Of a stretch of DNA of 64,000 bases, positions 1 through 8,273 are shown piece by piece (within the stretch, counting starts at the first letter, position 1; each line of letters opens with the position of its first letter). The notes under the pieces are model-generated. The model was not told the origin of the DNA, ran no database searches, and saw nothing but the letters and a program-made list of their open reading frames with translations. The DNA is taken from assembly GCF_000411255.1 (NCBI RefSeq), contig NZ_KE150412.1, forward strand, positions 1,439,294-1,503,293, written 5' to 3'. This stretch comes from Paenibacillus sp. HGH0039 (GTDB lineage: Bacteria > Bacillota > Bacilli > Paenibacillales > NBRC-103111). Position numbers and translations under genes: made by a program.

Positions 1-335
1 TGCTCGTAGCCTCCGGGCATGTATTGGCCATGATCCGGCTGCTGCTGCGGCGCGAAGCCTTGCGGCCATCCGCCTCCCTGCTCGGAGCCTCCGGGCGCAT
101 ACTGGCCATGGTCCGGCTGCTGCTGCGGCGCGAAGCCTTGCGGCCAGGCGCCTCCTTGCTCGGAGCCTCCTTGCTCGGAGCCTCCGGGCGCGTACTGGCC
201 ATGATCTGGCTGCTGATGCGGCGCGAAGCCTTGCGGCCAGGCGCCCCCTTGCTCGTAGCCTCCGGGCGCGTACTGGCCATGATCCGGCTGATGCTGCGGC
301 GCATAGCCCTGCGGCCAGGCGCCCCCATGCTCAAA
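1..335 (-). repeat. 78-bp tandem repeats encoding 26-residue WPQ/DHGQY units
   Basis: The same 78-bp phase recurs with unit boundaries near 9, 87, 180 and 258 on the plus strand; the 87-180 spacing is 93 bp because a 15-bp segment encoding Gly-Ser-Glu-Gln-Gly is duplicated. A more divergent copy follows to about 335, and the array continues off the left edge. The units encode Trp-Pro-Gln-Gly, Gln-rich and Asp-His-Gly-Gln-Tyr segments, as seen in low-complexity coat proteins that are cross-linked in the mature spore. Confidence 0.9.
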
Positions 336-1865
336 GCCGCCAGCCGCATACACGGCTTGCTCCGCCTCCTGCGGGGATGCGTAGCCCTGGGGCCAGACGC
401 CTCCCTGCTCGTAGCTCTGCGGCCATCCGCCTACGTGACCGTGACCTCCATGCTCAAAGCCCCCATGGCTGAATGGCGCGTATGGCTCGGGCCAGCCCGG
501 CTGCTGTCCGAATACCGGTTTTTCCGGACAATAGGCTCCGTCCGTGTAAGGGGTATTTAAATCCGGACCGACTCCCGCGCCTCCGTACAAACCGGGCTGG
601 CTCGGAAACCACGGCTGGGACGGGTAGGGCTGTACCTGAATCTGCCCGGTCGGCTGGATGAATTCTTCTTGGGCAGCGACCATTGCCTGATAGGACGGAA
701 TGCCCTGGGGAATCTCCACATTCGGATACGGCAGCGTCTGCGGATGTCCCCAGCCTCCTTCGTATGCTCCGTGATGGCCATAAGGGACGGGCAGTTCACC
801 TTCGCATCCGCACGGTTCTTTTTTCCACATATCATGATGATGCCCGTATGGAGACACAAAAGGCGCATAAGGAGGGCACGGCTGAATCATCGGAAGAATT
901 TCCGGAAAACCTCCGCAGTCCGGAATAGCCTCCGCCTCTTTTACATAAGCGGGATAAGGAGCCGGAACAACGGGCTCGCAAGGGTGCTGGGGCGGAGGCT
1001 GCGGTGTATAAGACGGCAGCTCGATCTGCGGCAGCACCAGTTGGGGCAACTGGTATTCAGGCACCGGCGGCTGCGGAGCCGGCTGCAAGGGAGGCTGCTC
1101 GATAACCGGCAGCTGTACCTGAGGCTTAGGCTGTATGGGAAGTTCGATCTTCACTTCCTCTTTGTGCTCTGTCACCTTCGCCAGATTTAAGTTAATTTCC
1201 GTTATCTTCGTTATTTGGTTAATTTCCGGTAATTCGGGAATTTGAACGGCTTCCGGCTTTTGCTCCACTACTTCGGGTGCGGGGACTGCCGGCTGGATCG
1301 GGGCAGTATTCTTCTTGCCGTGAGCTGTCCCACCGTGATGAGGCTGATACCCTTGACCACCTTCTTGCTCTTTGTGACCCTTTTTCGGAATATAGACGGT
1401 TTCACCGGTCATCAGTACGCTCGGGTTTTTCAGTTGGGTGTTGGCCTCAATCATTTCCTTCAGCGGAATTCCCCATGCCTTCGAGAGCTTCCACAGCGTA
1501 TCTCCCTGCTGCACAATGTGCTTTACCAGATGATGCTGCCCTTCATGATGGTGTCCTTCATGATGGTGTCCTTCATGATGATGCCCTTCGTGATGATGCC
1601 CTTCATGATGATGCCCTTCATGATGGTGCCCTTCATGATGGTGCCCTTCGTGATGATGCCCTTCGTGATGGTGCCCTTCGTGATGCTGCCCATCATGATG
1701 ATGGGGCTTCGTCGGCGTTCCCGGAATTTTCACCTTTTCGCCGACGTTGATTTGGTGCGGGTTCGCGATGTGAGGATTCGCTTCGATCACTTTATCGAGA
1801 TCGACGTTGTATTTTTGGGCGATTTTATGCAGCGAATCCCCTTTTTTAACCATATGGATTTTCAA
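1..1865 (-). CDS. safA: SafA-like spore coat morphogenetic LysM protein (partial, runs off left edge)
   Basis: The minus-strand frame is open from a TTG start at 1865 to the window edge (621 codons, no stop). AAGGAGG lies 9 nt before the TTG. The product has an N-terminal LysM domain (residues about 1-48, with KKGDSLHKIAQKYNV), a histidine-rich linker of pentapeptides HHHEG (about 55-112), a second LysM (about 113-165, with QQGDTLWKLSKAWGI), a Pro/Gln-rich middle with some Cys, and C-terminal 26-residue repeats of the type WPQGFAPQQQPDHGQYAPGG. LysM at the N-terminus followed by a long low-complexity tail is typical of SafA/ExsA coat proteins, which guide inner coat assembly around the spore cortex. 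SafA neighbours pheA in Bacillus, which supports the call. The second LysM and the His linker are unlike B. subtilis SafA as I know it. The missing C-terminus prevents full assessment. Confidence 0.75.
   Translation of the reverse strand, partial: MKIHMVKKGDSLHKIAQKYNVDLDKVIEANPHIANPHQINVGEKVKIPGTPTKPHHHDGQHHEGHHHEGHHHEGHHHEGHHHEGHHHEGHHHEGHHHEGHHHEGHHHEGQHHLVKHIVQQGDTLWKLSKAWGIPLKEMIEANTQLKNPSVLMTGETVYIPKKGHKEQEGGQGYQPHHGGTAHGKKNTAPIQPAVPAPEVVEQKPEAVQIPELPEINQITKITEINLNLAKVTEHKEEVKIELPIQPKPQVQLPVIEQPPLQPAPQPPVPEYQLPQLVLPQIELPSYTPQPPPQHPCEPVVPAPYPAYVKEAEAIPDCGGFPEILPMIQPCPPYAPFVSPYGHHHDMWKKEPCGCEGELPVPYGHHGAYEGGWGHPQTLPYPNVEIPQGIPSYQAMVAAQEEFIQPTGQIQVQPYPSQPWFPSQPGLYGGAGVGPDLNTPYTDGAYCPEKPVFGQQPGWPEPYAPFSHGGFEHGGHGHVGGWPQSYEQGGVWPQGYASPQEAEQAVYAAGGFEHGGAWPQGYAPQHQPDHGQYAPGGYEQGGAWPQGFAPHQQPDHGQYAPGGSEQGGSEQGGAWPQGFAPQQQPDHGQYAPGGSEQGGGWPQGFAPQQQPDHGQYMPGGYE
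1531..1695 (-). repeat. 11 tandem 15-bp repeats encoding HHHEG pentapeptides
   Basis: Eleven consecutive 15-bp units of the plus-strand form TGATGRTGCCCTTCR lie in frame in the SafA-like gene. Nearly all encode His-His-His-Glu-Gly; variation is mostly at third codon positions (CAT/CAC, GGG/GGA), so the peptide looks maintained by selection while the DNA has drifted. Such arrays change copy number by slippage. The His clusters could bind divalent metal, which is inference. Confidence 0.95.
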
Positions 1866-1924
1866 CGGGTCTTACCTCCTTCTTCTAAGTACATATCCGT
1901 CTTCCCCAATCCGATTGACATTAC

Positions 1925-1952
1925 ATCTTATGCAGACCTATGGGCATTTGAC
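1925..1952 (-). promoter_or_regulatory. candidate sigma-E promoter of safA-like gene
   Basis: On the minus strand GTCAAAT (-35-like, 1946-1952) is followed after 13 nt by CATAAGAT (-10-like, 1925-1932), resembling the sigma-E pattern of an ATA-rich -35 and a CATA -10. safA is sigma-E dependent in B. subtilis. This is a match by eye to a loose consensus. Confidence 0.35.
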
Positions 1953-2020
1953 ATCCCCGGACGAAAAAAAGCCGCGGAAAATTCCGGAGGACAGGCGCAA
2001 ATACAGCAATTCCGGGCATA

Positions 2021-2067
2021 AAAAAAACCGCTGCCGCAGGAAGTGCCCCTTCCCCGGAAACGGTTTT
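2021..2067 (-). terminator. rho-independent terminator of the amino-acid operon
   Basis: Read on the minus strand, AAAACCG and CGGTTTT close a hairpin with an inner GGAAG/CTTCC-type stem, followed by a run of about seven T. It lies about 100 nt past the ilvE stop and before the next start. Confidence 0.7.
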
Positions 2068-2168
2068 CTGAGAGTTTAAAGAGTCGTTTTGGCAAAAACC
2101 GGTCCAACCGATAGAAAGTCGGCACCGATCATGAATTAAATGAAATGAAACGAACCGTACGTGACGGC

Positions 2169-3050
2169 CTATTCGTAAACTTTGACCCCGTCGACAGTCA
2201 CCATGCTGCGGAATTCCTGCAAAAGTTTCGTCGTAATCGGGCCGGCTTTGCCTTCCCCGATAATACGGCCGTCCACTTCGCGAACCGCGATAACTTCGGC
2301 GGCTGTGCCCGTAAAGAACACTTCATCGGCCACATACACGTCATGAAGGGTAAACGGCTCTTCCTTCAAGGTATAGCCTTTGCGCTCGCAAATCTCGATG
2401 ATCGCCGCGCGCGTGATGCCTTCCAGCGCACCGATGTAGCAAGGCGGGGTGAATACGACGCCTCTTTTGATGATAAAAATGTTATCCGAAGAACCTTCGG
2501 CCACATATCCCTGCGAATTCAGCATGATCGCTTCGCCCACGCCGGCCAGGTTGGACTGGATTTTGACGAGAATGTTATTCAAGTAGTTGAGCGATTTTAT
2601 TTTCGGATTGACCGCGTCGGGAATGTTGCGGCGGCTTGAGACCGAAACAGTTTTGAGACCGTTGATGTATGCTTCTTCCGGATAAATCGACAACTGCTCG
2701 ACGATAATGATGACGCTCGCTTTCGGCGAACGGCGCGGATCGAGTCCGAGGTCGCCGGGACCGCGGGAAACGACGAGACGGATGTATCCGTCACGAAGCT
2801 CGTTGCGGCGGATCGTCTCCACTAGGGCGTCCTGCATTTCCTGATAGCTCAATGGAATGTTGAGCATAATCGATTTGGCCGAATCGTAAAGGCGGTCGAG
2901 ATGCTCCTTGCATTTAAAAATGTTGCCGCCGTAAATGCGGATGCCTTCAAAAATTCCATCCCCGTACAAAAAACCGTGATCGTAGACGGATACTTTGGCT
3001 TCTTCCTTGGTAACGAAGCTTCCATCCAGGTAAATCCATTGCTGTGCCAT
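2169..3050 (-). CDS. ilvE: branched-chain amino acid aminotransferase (class IV PLP)
   Basis: Transfers the amino group between glutamate and the keto acids of Leu, Ile and Val. The 293-residue length and motifs fit the class IV fold: DHGFLYGDGIFEGIR near residues 24-38, the candidate PLP lysine in NPKIKSLNYL (K152) and AEGSSDN (E185 region) close to the cofactor. The ATG follows GGAGGTG, which overlaps the pheA stop 9 nt upstream, so it is the last gene of the pheB-hom-thrC-thrB-pheA-ilvE run. Class IV enzymes include D-amino acid aminotransferase and 4-amino-4-deoxychorismate lyase, but length, motifs and the Thr/Phe operon favour the branched-chain enzyme. Confidence 0.88.
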   Translation of the reverse strand: MAQQWIYLDGSFVTKEEAKVSVYDHGFLYGDGIFEGIRIYGGNIFKCKEHLDRLYDSAKSIMLNIPLSYQEMQDALVETIRRNELRDGYIRLVVSRGPGDLGLDPRRSPKASVIIIVEQLSIYPEEAYINGLKTVSVSSRRNIPDAVNPKIKSLNYLNNILVKIQSNLAGVGEAIMLNSQGYVAEGSSDNIFIIKRGVVFTPPCYIGALEGITRAAIIEICERKGYTLKEEPFTLHDVYVADEVFFTGTAAEVIAVREVDGRIIGEGKAGPITTKLLQEFRSMVTVDGVKVYE

Positions 3051-3059
3051 GATTCGTTC

Positions 3060-4001
3060 TTACACCTCCGGGGTTTGGGTTTCGTACTGGTACGTCGGGT
3101 AGCAGCCCAGAATCCGCACCTGGCAGCCAATCGCTTCGATTTCTTCAAATGCGGCGCGGACGAGAACCGATTCCAGTGAGCCTTCTACATCGATATAAAA
3201 ATAGTACTTGCCGAGCTTGCGTTTCGTCGGCCGGGATTCGAGCCTCGACAAGTTGATCCGGCGCCAGGCGAAGGTCGACAGCACCTGGTGCAGCGCTCCC
3301 GGATAATCCTCGGGCGGTGTGACCAGAATGGTCGTCTTTGTATGGCCGGAGACCGGCAGGTCAAGCTTTTCACGCCCGATCAAAATAAAACGGGTCGAAT
3401 TGTCGGGGTTGTCCTGTATTTTCGACGCGAGAAGCTCCATTCCGTACATGCCGGCGGCGTTTGTCGTCCCGATCGCCACCACGTTCGGATCTCCCAGCTC
3501 GCTGACAAGGCGGACGCTCTCCCCGTTGGAACCCGTCTGCTCGATCTCGGCCTGCGGCATGTACGTGCGCAGAAACTTCCGGCATTGGGCAAGCGCGACC
3601 GAGTGGGACAGCACTTTGGTAATGCTCGACCAAGAGACGGGCGGGGAGCTTGCCAATTCCCCGTTCTCCAGTCTCGCCAAGCCGTTCTTGTCATCGGCCG
3701 ACCGGTGGGCACTACCGGGCAGACCGATCAGGTTCATATCTATAGGATAAACCCATTCCACCTGCATCGGCAAATCCACCTCGTGGACAAGCCAATCGAT
3801 ATGCAGGGTAACGGAACCCTCGATCGTATTCTCGATCGGAATGACGCTGTAATCCGTTTCTCCCGAAGCGGTCGCCAGGAATACGTCGGAGATAAGCTTG
3901 AACGGCACATATTCGTACCGGTCCCTCCCGAGGAAATGGTGCACGCTCTCTTCGGAGAAGGTGCCCGGTCCCAGCATCGCAATCCGTTGCTTCTTCGCCA
4001 T
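3060..4001 (-). CDS. pheA: prephenate dehydratase
   Basis: Converts prephenate to phenylpyruvate, the committed step to phenylalanine. The 313-residue product has the prephenate dehydratase domain (GPGTFSEES near the N-terminus, IPIENTIEGSV at about 54-64, the catalytic-type motif STRF in the second lobe) and a C-terminal ACT domain with the Phe-binding ESRP signature followed by YYFYID. I chose the ATG at 4001 over an upstream in-frame start because GGGAGGAG lies just ahead and thrB ends 2 nt before. It is a monofunctional enzyme without chorismate mutase, as in Bacillus. Feedback inhibition by Phe through the ACT domain is expected from the family. Confidence 0.95.
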   Translation of the reverse strand: MAKKQRIAMLGPGTFSEESVHHFLGRDRYEYVPFKLISDVFLATASGETDYSVIPIENTIEGSVTLHIDWLVHEVDLPMQVEWVYPIDMNLIGLPGSAHRSADDKNGLARLENGELASSPPVSWSSITKVLSHSVALAQCRKFLRTYMPQAEIEQTGSNGESVRLVSELGDPNVVAIGTTNAAGMYGMELLASKIQDNPDNSTRFILIGREKLDLPVSGHTKTTILVTPPEDYPGALHQVLSTFAWRRINLSRLESRPTKRKLGKYYFYIDVEGSLESVLVRAAFEEIEAIGCQVRILGCYPTYQYETQTPEV

Positions 4002-4003
4002 GG

Positions 4004-4966
4004 CTATTCCGCTCCTCCCGCAAATTCCTCGAAGGACGGTTCCCCGCCCGCCAGCTTCCAGACGCGGACGCCTTCGCGGGATGGCTGAAGCCATCTCGTT
4101 TCCGCCTCGATTCCTTCGGCGCGGAACGTTTCCCGGAGGAACGCTTCCAGTTCCTCCTGGCGTCCCTCGCTCTTATCGGCGAACGCAATAAGAGTCGGTC
4201 CCGCTCCGCTGAGCGCAGCTCCCAGCGCGCCGTGATCGGCCGCTTCCCGGAAAATCTTCTCCATCCCGGGAACGAGAGCCGCGCGATACGGCTGATGCAG
4301 CGCATCCTTCATCGCGTGCCGGATCATACCCAGCTCGCCGGCGGCGAGGGCCGCGACGAGCAGAGACGAGTGGCCGATGTTGAAGACGGCGTCTTTCATA
4401 GGCACCTGATCCGGCAGCACGCGGCGTGCATGCTCCGTGGAGAGCTGGAACGCCGGCACGGCGACCAGTGCCTCCAGGCGCTCGTGCGGCTCGATGCGCA
4501 CGTGCTTCGCCTCACGGCCGTCCCAGTAGGCCGCGATAATGCCGCCGAACAGCGAGGCGCCGACGTTGTCGGGGTGCTTTTCCATGCCGGAGGCGATCTG
4601 GAAAAGCTCGTCCGGCGGAAGATCCGCTCCGCTCAGCGCATTTGCCGCGGCAAGCGCTCCTACGATAGCGGAGGCGCTGCTGCCCAGGCCGCGCGTGAGC
4701 GGAATGTCGCTGTCCATGCGGATACTCAGCTCCGGCATGGGCAGACCCGCGTGGTCGTACAAGGTGCGGGCCACTTTATAGATCAGGTTCGTCTTGTCCG
4801 TCGGAATTCCCTGCATATTGTTTCCGAAAAGTTCGATCTGTGTCCGGTCCGCTTCACTCATCTCAATCCGGGCGTACAAATCAAGGGCCATGCCGAGCGC
4901 ATCGAAGCCCGGTCCCAGATTGGCGGTGCTGGCAGGAACGCGGACGCGTACCGCAGCGGGGGCCAT
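4004..4966 (-). CDS. thrB: homoserine kinase
   Basis: Phosphorylates homoserine to O-phosphohomoserine for threonine synthesis. The 320-residue protein is a GHMP kinase: N-terminal VRVPASTANLGPGFD, the ATP loop PLTRGLGSSASA at 89-100, and the C-terminal motif ALSGAGPTLIAF. Its ATG overlaps the thrC stop in TAATG, so translation is probably coupled, and its stop lies 2 nt before pheA. Confidence 0.96.
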   Translation of the reverse strand: MAPAAVRVRVPASTANLGPGFDALGMALDLYARIEMSEADRTQIELFGNNMQGIPTDKTNLIYKVARTLYDHAGLPMPELSIRMDSDIPLTRGLGSSASAIVGALAAANALSGADLPPDELFQIASGMEKHPDNVGASLFGGIIAAYWDGREAKHVRIEPHERLEALVAVPAFQLSTEHARRVLPDQVPMKDAVFNIGHSSLLVAALAAGELGMIRHAMKDALHQPYRAALVPGMEKIFREAADHGALGAALSGAGPTLIAFADKSEGRQEELEAFLRETFRAEGIEAETRWLQPSREGVRVWKLAGGEPSFEEFAGGAE

Positions 4967-6036
4967 TAGCTGCCCACCTGCTCCAACTGCCGGATCGCGT
5001 CCATCACGGCCGCTTCCGAATCTTCCACGACGAGCGGCTCGGCTTTTACGCTCTGAATCGCGTTATGCGGATCTTTAAGGCCGTTACCGGTCAGCACGCA
5101 CACGACGGATTGTCCTTGCCGGAAGTGTCCTTCCCGCTTCAGCTTGATGACGCCGGCAAGGGATGCCGCCGACGCCGGCTCGGCAAAGATGCCTTCCTGC
5201 GAAGCAAGCTTGCGGTAAGCCTCCAAAATCTCGTCATCCGTGACATAGTTGATCTGACCGCCGGATTCGCTGGCCGCGTTTACGGCTCCGTCCCAGCTGG
5301 CCGGGTTTCCGATCCGGATGGCGGTCGCCACGGTTTCCGGATTGAGGATCGGCTCTCCCTTGACGATCGCCATGGCGCCTTCCGCTTCGAATCCGATCAT
5401 TTTAGGAAGGGAAGAAGATTTGCCTGCCGCCTGATACTCCTTAAATCCTTTCCAGTACGCCGTGATGTTGCCCGCATTGCCGACCGGAATCGCCAGATAA
5501 TCCGGCGCTTTTCCGAGCTGGTCGCACACCTCGAAAGCGGCGGTCTTCTGGCCTTCAATCCGGTAGGGATTGACGGAATTGACGAGCGTAATCGGCTGCT
5601 TCGCCGTAATTTCGCGGACGATCTCCAGCGCCCGGTCGAAATTGCCTTCGATGGCGATCACTTTCGCCCCGTAAATGATGGCCTGCGCCAGCTTACCGAG
5701 CGCGATGTTGTTGTTCGGAATAAGCACGATGCAGTTCAGCCCGCCGCGAGCGGCGTAGGCGGCAGCGGCCGCCGACGTATTGCCGGTGGAAGCGCACATG
5801 ATCGTGGAGCTTCCCTCCTCCATCGCTTTGGCCACGGCCATCACCATGCCGCGGTCTTTGAACGAACCCGTCGGGTTCAGCCCTTCATATTTGACGTAAA
5901 GGTCGAGCCCCAGCTCCTCGGACAATTTTTCCGCGCGGATAAGCGGAGTGTTTCCTTCGTGCAGGGTAAGCAGCGGAGTTTTTTCCGTAACCGGAAGGTA
6001 AGATTTATATTGATGCAGCAAGCCCATGTATCTCAT
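4966..6036 (-). CDS. thrC: threonine synthase
   Basis: PLP-dependent conversion of O-phosphohomoserine to threonine. The PLP lysine is K60 in [10 protein letters not shown], and the glycine-rich phosphate cradle is seen as [14 protein letters not shown]. At 356 residues it is the short class typical of Firmicutes. The first ATG at 6036 has AAGAGG about 11 nt upstream; an internal ATG at codon 4 is possible. It lies between hom and thrB, giving hom-thrC-thrB as in B. subtilis. Confidence 0.96.
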   Translation of the reverse strand: MRYMGLLHQYKSYLPVTEKTPLLTLHEGNTPLIRAEKLSEELGLDLYVKYEGLNPTGSFKDRGMVMAVAKAMEEGSSTIMCASTGNTSAAAAAYAARGGLNCIVLIPNNNIALGKLAQAIIYGAKVIAIEGNFDRALEIVREITAKQPITLVNSVNPYRIEGQKTAAFEVCDQLGKAPDYLAIPVGNAGNITAYWKGFKEYQAAGKSSSLPKMIGFEAEGAMAIVKGEPILNPETVATAIRIGNPASWDGAVNAASESGGQINYVTDDEILEAYRKLASQEGIFAEPASAASLAGVIKLKREGHFRQGQSVVCVLTGNGLKDPHNAIQSVKAEPLVVEDSEAAVMDAIRQLEQVGS

Positions 6037-6073
6037 TTTCTTCTGCAGCCTCTTTTCTTGAAAATATTATAAT

Positions 6074-7363
6074 TTAGCCTTCGACGCGGTAAACGCTCTG
6101 GATCGTCTGGATGACATCCAGGCTTTCGAATTCGGCCAGAACTTTATTCATGCCGGCCTGGCTGGCGTCGTGGGTAATGATAATGATTTCCGCTTTCGGA
6201 TTATGCTCGTTCGGATGCTGGAACACGGACTCCAGACTGACTTCGTGCTTGGCGAAAATTTGTGTGATTTGCGCAAGAACGCCCGCTTTGTCCTCCACGT
6301 GGAGAAGCACGAAATATTTCGAAGAAATTTGCTCGTCCGTTTTCAATTTCTTCTCCAAGTAAGGCGCCGTGCTATGCTGGCCGTTTACACCCAGGTTCAG
6401 GTTGCGCACGACGGCCACGAGATCCGCCACGACGGAAGTCGCGGTCGGCATTTCACCGGCACCCGGCCCGTAGAACATCGTCTCGCCCACGGCTTCGCCG
6501 TACACGTACACGGCATTGAACACTCCGTTGACTGAAGCGAGCGGATGCGACGTTTTGACCATCGTCGGCTCGACCGATACGGAAATATGCTCGTCATGCT
6601 TTTCCGCAATGCCGAGAAGCTTCACTTCGTAGCCGAGCTTTTTGCCGTACTGGATGTCTTCTTTGCTGACCTTGGAGATCCCTTTGACCTTCACGTCGGT
6701 CAGCGCCACTTCCGAATGGAAGCCCAGCGTGGAGAGAATGGTCATTTTACGGGCGGCGTCCAGCCCTTCCACGTCGGAAGTCGGATCGGACTCGGCATAG
6801 CCCAGCATCTGCGCTTCTTTGAGCACGTCCGCATAGGCGGCGCCTTCCTGGCTCATTTTGGTCAGGATATAGTTCGTCGTTCCGTTGACGATCCCCATGA
6901 TTTTCGTAATCCGGTCCGAAGAAAAGCCCTCCACCAGCGTACGAATAATCGGGATTCCCCCGGCCACGCTTGCTTCATAGAATACATCGCAGCCTTTTTC
7001 GGCGGCTTTGGCAAGAATCTCGGGACCGTGCATGGCCATCAGATCCTTGTTCGCGGTCACGATGTGCTTTCCTTGCTCCAGCGCTTCCAGAATGTACGCT
7101 TTCGTATCCTGAACGCCGCCCATCACTTCGACGACAACGTCGATTTCAGGGTTGCGGATAATATCCCAAGGCTGGTCGGTAAGTTTGTCGCGGTCGACGG
7201 TAACGGAGCGCAGCTTGCTCAAATCCTGCACCAGCACCTTCTCCACTACGATGGCGGAGCCCGTCTGCTTTTCGAGATCTTCCCGGTGGCCTTCCACAAT
7301 CCGGACGACGCCCGTTCCGACGGTTCCGAGTCCCAGCAAGCCGATTTTAATAGGTTTTTTCAT
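6074..7363 (-). CDS. hom: homoserine dehydrogenase with C-terminal ACT domain
   Basis: Reduces aspartate semialdehyde to homoserine with NAD(P)H. The protein (429 residues from this start) has the Rossmann motif GLLGLGTVGTGV at the N-terminus, the catalytic domain signature VNGTTNYIL, and an ACT domain in the last 80 residues (VEDKAGVLAQITQIFAKHEVS), consistent with threonine feedback. The ATG at 7363 has GGGAGG at better distance than the GTG two codons upstream (7369). First threonine-branch gene of the operon, 54 nt behind pheB. Confidence 0.96.
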   Translation of the reverse strand: MKKPIKIGLLGLGTVGTGVVRIVEGHREDLEKQTGSAIVVEKVLVQDLSKLRSVTVDRDKLTDQPWDIIRNPEIDVVVEVMGGVQDTKAYILEALEQGKHIVTANKDLMAMHGPEILAKAAEKGCDVFYEASVAGGIPIIRTLVEGFSSDRITKIMGIVNGTTNYILTKMSQEGAAYADVLKEAQMLGYAESDPTSDVEGLDAARKMTILSTLGFHSEVALTDVKVKGISKVSKEDIQYGKKLGYEVKLLGIAEKHDEHISVSVEPTMVKTSHPLASVNGVFNAVYVYGEAVGETMFYGPGAGEMPTATSVVADLVAVVRNLNLGVNGQHSTAPYLEKKLKTDEQISSKYFVLLHVEDKAGVLAQITQIFAKHEVSLESVFQHPNEHNPKAEIIIITHDASQAGMNKVLAEFESLDVIQTIQSVYRVEG

Positions 7364-7417
7364 AGTCACAATTCCTCCCGTATACGTGCTGTTCTTTTTC
7401 TGTTTTCTAGCTTTACG

Positions 7418-7894
7418 TTAAATCGAGCTTCCCTGTCCGATCACGGCGGCTTTTTTGACCCCGTCCTGCGATTCCAGCAATTGAACCAGCTCTTTCGCTT
7501 TATCGCCCATCAGGGACGTTTCCACGGAAATAACCACGTTCGCCATTCCCTGCAGCGGAATGCTCTGATTGATCGTCAGCACATTCCCTTCCTGTCCGGC
7601 AATAAGCGCCAGCACCCGGGACAAAATGCCCGAGCGGTGCTCCAAATTCATGGAGATGGTGACAATGCGCTCTTTATCCAGCTTATTCAGGGGAAATACG
7701 CCGTCTTTGTACTTATAAAACGCGCTCCGGCTCAATCCTACCTGCTCAACCGCCTCGTGGATCGTTTTTACTTCTCCCCGGGCCAGCAGTTCTTTGGCCT
7801 GCACCGTTTTCAGAATGCCTTCGGGCAAAATCTGCTCGTTTACGAGATAAAAGCCGGACTCGCTCCAACCGGCGGCCTGTTTAGGTTCCATCAC
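7418..7894 (-). CDS. pheB: ACT domain-containing protein PheB
   Basis: A 158-residue protein with an N-terminal region, a short segment resembling a helix-turn-helix (EAVEQVGLSRSAFYKYKDGVF, seen in this family) and a C-terminal ACT domain (NLEHRSGILSRVLALIAGQEGNVLTINQ). It matches the PheB family, found beside pheA in Bacillus and often mis-named chorismate mutase; its biochemical role is not established, though amino-acid sensing is plausible. GTG at 7894 has AAAGGA 10 nt upstream; the next codon ATG (7891) is an alternative start. It is the first gene of the operon, about 40 nt behind a sigma-A promoter, so it may sense Phe or Thr for the downstream genes (inference). Confidence 0.85.
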   Translation of the reverse strand: MMEPKQAAGWSESGFYLVNEQILPEGILKTVQAKELLARGEVKTIHEAVEQVGLSRSAFYKYKDGVFPLNKLDKERIVTISMNLEHRSGILSRVLALIAGQEGNVLTINQSIPLQGMANVVISVETSLMGDKAKELVQLLESQDGVKKAAVIGQGSSI

Positions 7895-7941
7895 AGAAAG
7901 TCCGTCCTTTCCAGAAAGACGTTTGTTCTTATATAGAGGAC

Positions 7942-7971
7942 ATTATACTTCAACTCTACAAATTTCGGCAA
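7942..7971 (-). promoter_or_regulatory. sigma-A promoter of the pheB-hom-thrCB-pheA-ilvE operon
   Basis: On the minus strand TTGCCG (7966-7971), 18 nt spacer and a perfect TATAAT (7942-7947), about 48 nt before the pheB start. Confidence 0.7.
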
Positions 7972-8273
7972 TAGGAAAATGGCATCCTTCCTTTTCGCCC
8001 TGCTTTCACCGGTTTCAAAATGAGAAACTCCCCGCCGCGGCTTCGATCCGACCGGGCACGCAGCCGTTGATTTTGCAAGATGATCTGCGTTCATTCTTCG
8101 TTATAGCCGGAAAAGTTTTCAGGCTTCTCTCTTATTATCGGTTTTTCTGTCATCCGTTTGAAAAAAGAACGCGCCGCTAAGATACGGAATGCGTCAAAAT
8201 GCTTTCCGGGCGGGGGTTTGCTTGTCCTTCTCCCCCTATGGTAAGCTGAAAATCAGCAAGGAGGCGACACGTT
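7972..8273. other. divergent intergenic region
   Basis: About 300 bp between the minus-strand operon promoter and the plus-strand NUDIX gene. I see no ORF with a credible start and no strong hairpin. AAGGAGG at 8258-8265 is the NUDIX ribosome-binding site. Confidence 0.6.

Noticed and set aside
1531-1695. CRISPR-like short tandem repeats
   Set aside because: Units are contiguous 15-bp coding repeats in frame (HHHEG), with no spacers and no cas genes.
24-2021. Plus-strand frames of 173-259 codons rich in Met, Phe, Arg over the left end
   Set aside because: They are antisense shadows of the SafA-like repeat gene, whose minus frame has LysM domains, a ribosome-binding site and no stops.
4840-6072. 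410-codon plus-strand open frame
   Set aside because: Antisense shadow of thrC and thrB with Arg/His-rich composition.
7891-8094. Minus-strand 67-codon frame upstream of pheB
   Set aside because: It covers the TATAAT promoter, lacks a ribosome-binding site and has no recognisable features.
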